DNA from: M3007 sp040383605
GTDB taxonomy: Bacteria; Bacteroidota; Bacteroidia; Chitinophagales; Saprospiraceae
Length of the DNA: 14,857 bases
Direction of reading: 5' to 3'
Assembly: GCA_040383605.1 (NCBI GenBank)
Contig: JBEIDF010000075.1
Coordinates: forward strand, 1-14,857
Shown here one piece after another: positions 12,766-14,857 of the stretch. The notes below the pieces were generated by a model. The model did no database searches and had not been told where the DNA came from. It saw only the letters and a list, made by a program, of their open reading frames with translations. Each line of letters opens with the position of its first letter. Within the stretch, counting starts at the first letter, position 1. Made by a program: the position numbers and the translations under genes.

Positions 12766-13779
12766 ATGAAGGCTTCTGATGAACAATATCTTGTGCTGCT
12801 GCACCGTGCTTTGGACGGCTCAATTTCGCCGAACGAAGCGCAGGCACTCGCGCAATGGCGGCAGGCTGCCCCCGAAAACGAGCAGGCGGCGCTTACCTAC
12901 GCCCTGATATGGGAGCGTTCCGGCGTTTATACGCCGGAATTGACATTGGATGTTGCGGGAGATTTTGAGCGGGTGCTGTCAAAAATAAAACAGACGCAAC
13001 CGGAGGCGGGCAAGCGCAGCGTGTTCTCTTACGAGCGCCGCCGCTGGTTGTCCGTTGCTGCTGCCTTGTTGTTCCTGTTGGGAGCCGTCTGGGTATTTCG
13101 AACGGCTTTGTGGCCGGCTGCGGATCTGCGCCGGGAGACGGCTGCTGCCGACCAGCCATTTCGGGCGGTCGAACTGCCTGATGGCACCACAGTCTGGTTG
13201 CGCGGAGGCAGTACGATTGAATTTCCCGCGCAGTTCGATGCCGGCGCGCGGCACATCCACCTGAGCGGCGAGGCATTTTTCGAGGTGGCGTCTGAAGCGG
13301 GGCGTCCGTTTCGCGTAAGTATGGCCGACGGCGGACTGATCGAAGTGCTGGGCACGGCGTTCAACGCGCGTACAGGCGCCGGATCCCGAAGCGTCCTTGT
13401 ACAGCATGGAACCGTTCAGTTTGTGCCCGAAAAAGGTGCAGAAGGCGTGCGCCTCACGGCCGGTATGCGCGCCGAATTTTATCAGGAACAAAGACAATTG
13501 CGGGTGTCGGAGCGCGCAAGTTTCAACGAATTGTCGTGGAAAAACGGCGGACTTGAGTTTGTGGCAACGCCCCTGAAAGAAGTCGTTGAGGATATCTCCC
13601 AATATTATGGCGTTCAACTGTCGTTGCAACAACCCGCCATGGCCGATTGCCTATACACGGCGCCGCGTACCAACCAGCCTTTGGAAAAAGTGCTACAAAG
13701 CCTGGGACTGATCTATCATTTTCAGATCGAACAGCCGGAAAAAGGCCATTATGTGTTGCTTGGCGGCGCCTGCCGTTAG
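12766..13779 (+). CDS. FecR-family anti-sigma factor with DUF4974-type C-terminus
   Basis: This 337-residue protein has a cytoplasmic N-terminal part (1-90) expected to bind the ECF sigma factor. One membrane segment (94-111, WLSVAAALLFLLGAVWVF) follows. The periplasmic FecR domain spans about 131-220, with the typical ELPDGTTVWLRGGSTIEFP and LSGEAFFEVA patterns. A C-terminal DUF4974-like domain (about 262-333, TPLKEVVEDISQYYGVQL) resembles the STN fold. In the known FecIRA logic the periplasmic part receives the signal from the receptor's STN domain and controls the sigma factor. It starts 126 bp after the sigma gene, and the receptor gene starts 140 bp after its stop, so the three genes form a cassette but may not be a single tight operon. 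The ATG at 12766 gives a complete domain and lies just after two palindromes. Confidence 0.93.
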   Translation: MKASDEQYLVLLHRALDGSISPNEAQALAQWRQAAPENEQAALTYALIWERSGVYTPELTLDVAGDFERVLSKIKQTQPEAGKRSVFSYERRRWLSVAAALLFLLGAVWVFRTALWPAADLRRETAAADQPFRAVELPDGTTVWLRGGSTIEFPAQFDAGARHIHLSGEAFFEVASEAGRPFRVSMADGGLIEVLGTAFNARTGAGSRSVLVQHGTVQFVPEKGAEGVRLTAGMRAEFYQEQRQLRVSERASFNELSWKNGGLEFVATPLKEVVEDISQYYGVQLSLQQPAMADCLYTAPRTNQPLEKVLQSLGLIYHFQIEQPEKGHYVLLGGACR

Positions 13780-13840
13780 TTCTGCAGGAATATGCGCAGC
13801 GGCGGACCGATCGTCCATCTTTCAAAAGGTAAAAACAGAC

Positions 13841-13858
13841 AAAACGCGTCTTCGTTTT
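13841..13858 (+). terminator. Weak hairpin with T-rich tail between fecR and the receptor gene
   Basis: AAAACG (13841-13846) pairs with CGTTTT (13853-13858) around a 6-base loop and is followed by TGCTTTTTGC. The stem is short and mostly A:T, so termination would be partial at best; it may lower read-through from sigma/fecR into the receptor gene. Confidence 0.25.
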
Positions 13859-13919
13859 TGCTTTTTGCAAATAATCCCCGGCATGGTCTTAACTTGCGGC
13901 GCGATATTGCCCAAATCCT

Positions 13920-14857
13920 ATGCCTTTATTTTTCCGCTGCGTTCTGTTCATTGCAGGGCTTCATCTTGCGCCATTTCTGGCAGCCCAACGGCCGCTTGAT
14001 CTTCTTTTGCGCTTTCAATGCGATAGCGTCGCGCCAACGGAGGCGCTGGTTGCCCTGAGCCGCCAAACCGGCGTCAATATTGTATTCAGTGACCGTTTTT
14101 TTCAAGAATGCCCTCCCGTCTCTTTTTCCGGGGAACCGATGCGTCTGGGAGAGATATTAGACCGTTTTTCTGCTTGCGGGCAGGTTAGTTACCGCGAATT
14201 GGATGGCGAGATTGTATTTTTCAGAAAAATCCGCCGTTTCACAATCAGCGGCTTTGTGCAGGATGCAGAAACCGGCGAGCGGGTCATCGGCGCCTCGATT
14301 CGTGCCGGAACGGGAAAAAACGCCGCAGCCGTCAGCAATGAATTCGGTTTTTTCAGCCTGACCCTCGAAGAAGGTAGTTACACACTGGCAGTCAATGCCC
14401 TCGGATACCAGTCTCGATATCTTCCGGTCAACTTGGAAGAAAACCGCAAATTAAGCGTCGCCATGCGCGCTGACCTGGCACTTCCGGAGGTTGTGGTATC
14501 CGGACGCGGATCCGATACCTCGGCGCAGTGGATCGGCGCCGACCCCAATTTGCCGACGTTGGGCAATTTGTCCAATTTGCCGATGCCCGGCGGCGAGGCG
14601 GATTTATTACGCCTGGTCGCGATGCAACCTGGGGTTCAGACCGGCGTGGATGGATTGGGCGGCCTGCACGTGCGAGGCGGAAATTCCGATCAAAATTTGA
14701 TTTTATTGGACGACGTGCCGGTGTATAACCCGAGTCACGCGCTGGGGCTATTTTCTATTTTTAATCCGTCCACGCTGAATAACGTGCGTTTTTGGAAAGG
14801 TGATTTTCCTGCCAGATACGGCGGCCGGGCGGCCTCCGTGTTGGATATCCGGACGCG
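13920..14857 (+). CDS. TonB-dependent receptor with STN signalling domain (5' part, runs off the window)
   Basis: The first 312 residues are present and the frame is still open at the right edge. They show a signal peptide (1-22, FIAGLHLAPFLAA-Q), an STN (secretin/TonB N-terminal) signalling domain (about 27-102), and a carboxypeptidase-regulatory-like beta-sandwich (about 108-185). The conserved LPEVVVSG segment lies at 188-195. The first part of the plug follows, with VRGGNSDQNLILLDDVPVYN (251-270) and FPARYGGRAASVLDI (297-311). Combining STN with the beta-sandwich and plug is typical of Bacteroidota receptors coupled to FecR/ECF sigma pairs. It would import a ligand through the outer membrane using TonB energy and signal to FecR. 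The ligand (siderophore, glycan or peptide) cannot be told from this part. An in-frame TAA at 13890 and no other ATG make 13920 the start. Confidence 0.94.
   Translation, partial: MPLFFRCVLFIAGLHLAPFLAAQRPLDLLLRFQCDSVAPTEALVALSRQTGVNIVFSDRFFQECPPVSFSGEPMRLGEILDRFSACGQVSYRELDGEIVFFRKIRRFTISGFVQDAETGERVIGASIRAGTGKNAAAVSNEFGFFSLTLEEGSYTLAVNALGYQSRYLPVNLEENRKLSVAMRADLALPEVVVSGRGSDTSAQWIGADPNLPTLGNLSNLPMPGGEADLLRLVAMQPGVQTGVDGLGGLHVRGGNSDQNLILLDDVPVYNPSHALGLFSIFNPSTLNNVRFWKGDFPARYGGRAASVLDIRT

Overview
The window looks like chromosomal DNA of a Bacteroidota species, probably a free-living Saprospiria or Chitinophagia-type member; the exact class is an inference. Four signs support this. The primary sigma factor is the short form without region 1.1. 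Candidate promoters follow the Bacteroidota pattern (-33 TTG/TTTG, -7 TAnnTTTG) and starts lack Shine-Dalgarno sequences. One protein carries a type IX secretion (T9SS) C-terminal sorting domain. There is also a sigma-ECF / FecR / STN-TonB receptor cassette. Genes are GC-rich, while several intergenic gaps are strikingly AT-rich.

Layout, left to right. Bases 1-150 hold most of a large imperfect inverted repeat that looks like a MITE cut by the window edge. Next come a minus-strand membrane protein with two [4Fe-4S] motifs (181-1497), a divergent PyrR-like phosphoribosyltransferase (1608-2108) and a convergent, unrecognised helical protein (2125-2826). An AT-rich gap of about 380 bp contains a possible 41-residue gene (2972-3097). 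A probable envelope pair follows: a 1040-residue secreted TPR protein (3209-6331) and an outer-membrane beta-barrel with a TonB-receptor-like C-terminus but no plug (6400-8028). A strong bidirectional terminator separates the barrel from the convergent primary sigma factor gene rpoD (8095-8964). Upstream of rpoD lies a T9SS-exported peptidylarginine-deiminase-like enzyme (9125-10912), then a Crp/Fnr-family regulator (11103-11783); all three are on the minus strand but have separate promoters or terminators. The right end carries a plus-strand cell-surface signalling cassette: ECF sigma factor (12031-12639), FecR-like anti-sigma factor (12766-13779) and an STN-bearing TonB-dependent receptor (13920 to beyond the right edge).

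How the genes fit together. The last three genes are expected to form one signalling relay: the receptor binds a ligand, its STN domain touches FecR in the periplasm, and FecR releases the ECF sigma factor to transcribe targets. The TPR/barrel pair is probably co-expressed and acts in the envelope. The deiminase would be exported by Sec and then T9SS and would citrullinate extracellular proteins or peptides, or deiminate small guanidino compounds. The remaining genes are housekeeping or individually regulated. The least ordinary elements are the MITE-like repeat, the secreted deiminase, the perfect inverted repeat on the rpoD -33 box, the paired palindromes before fecR, and the small ORF.
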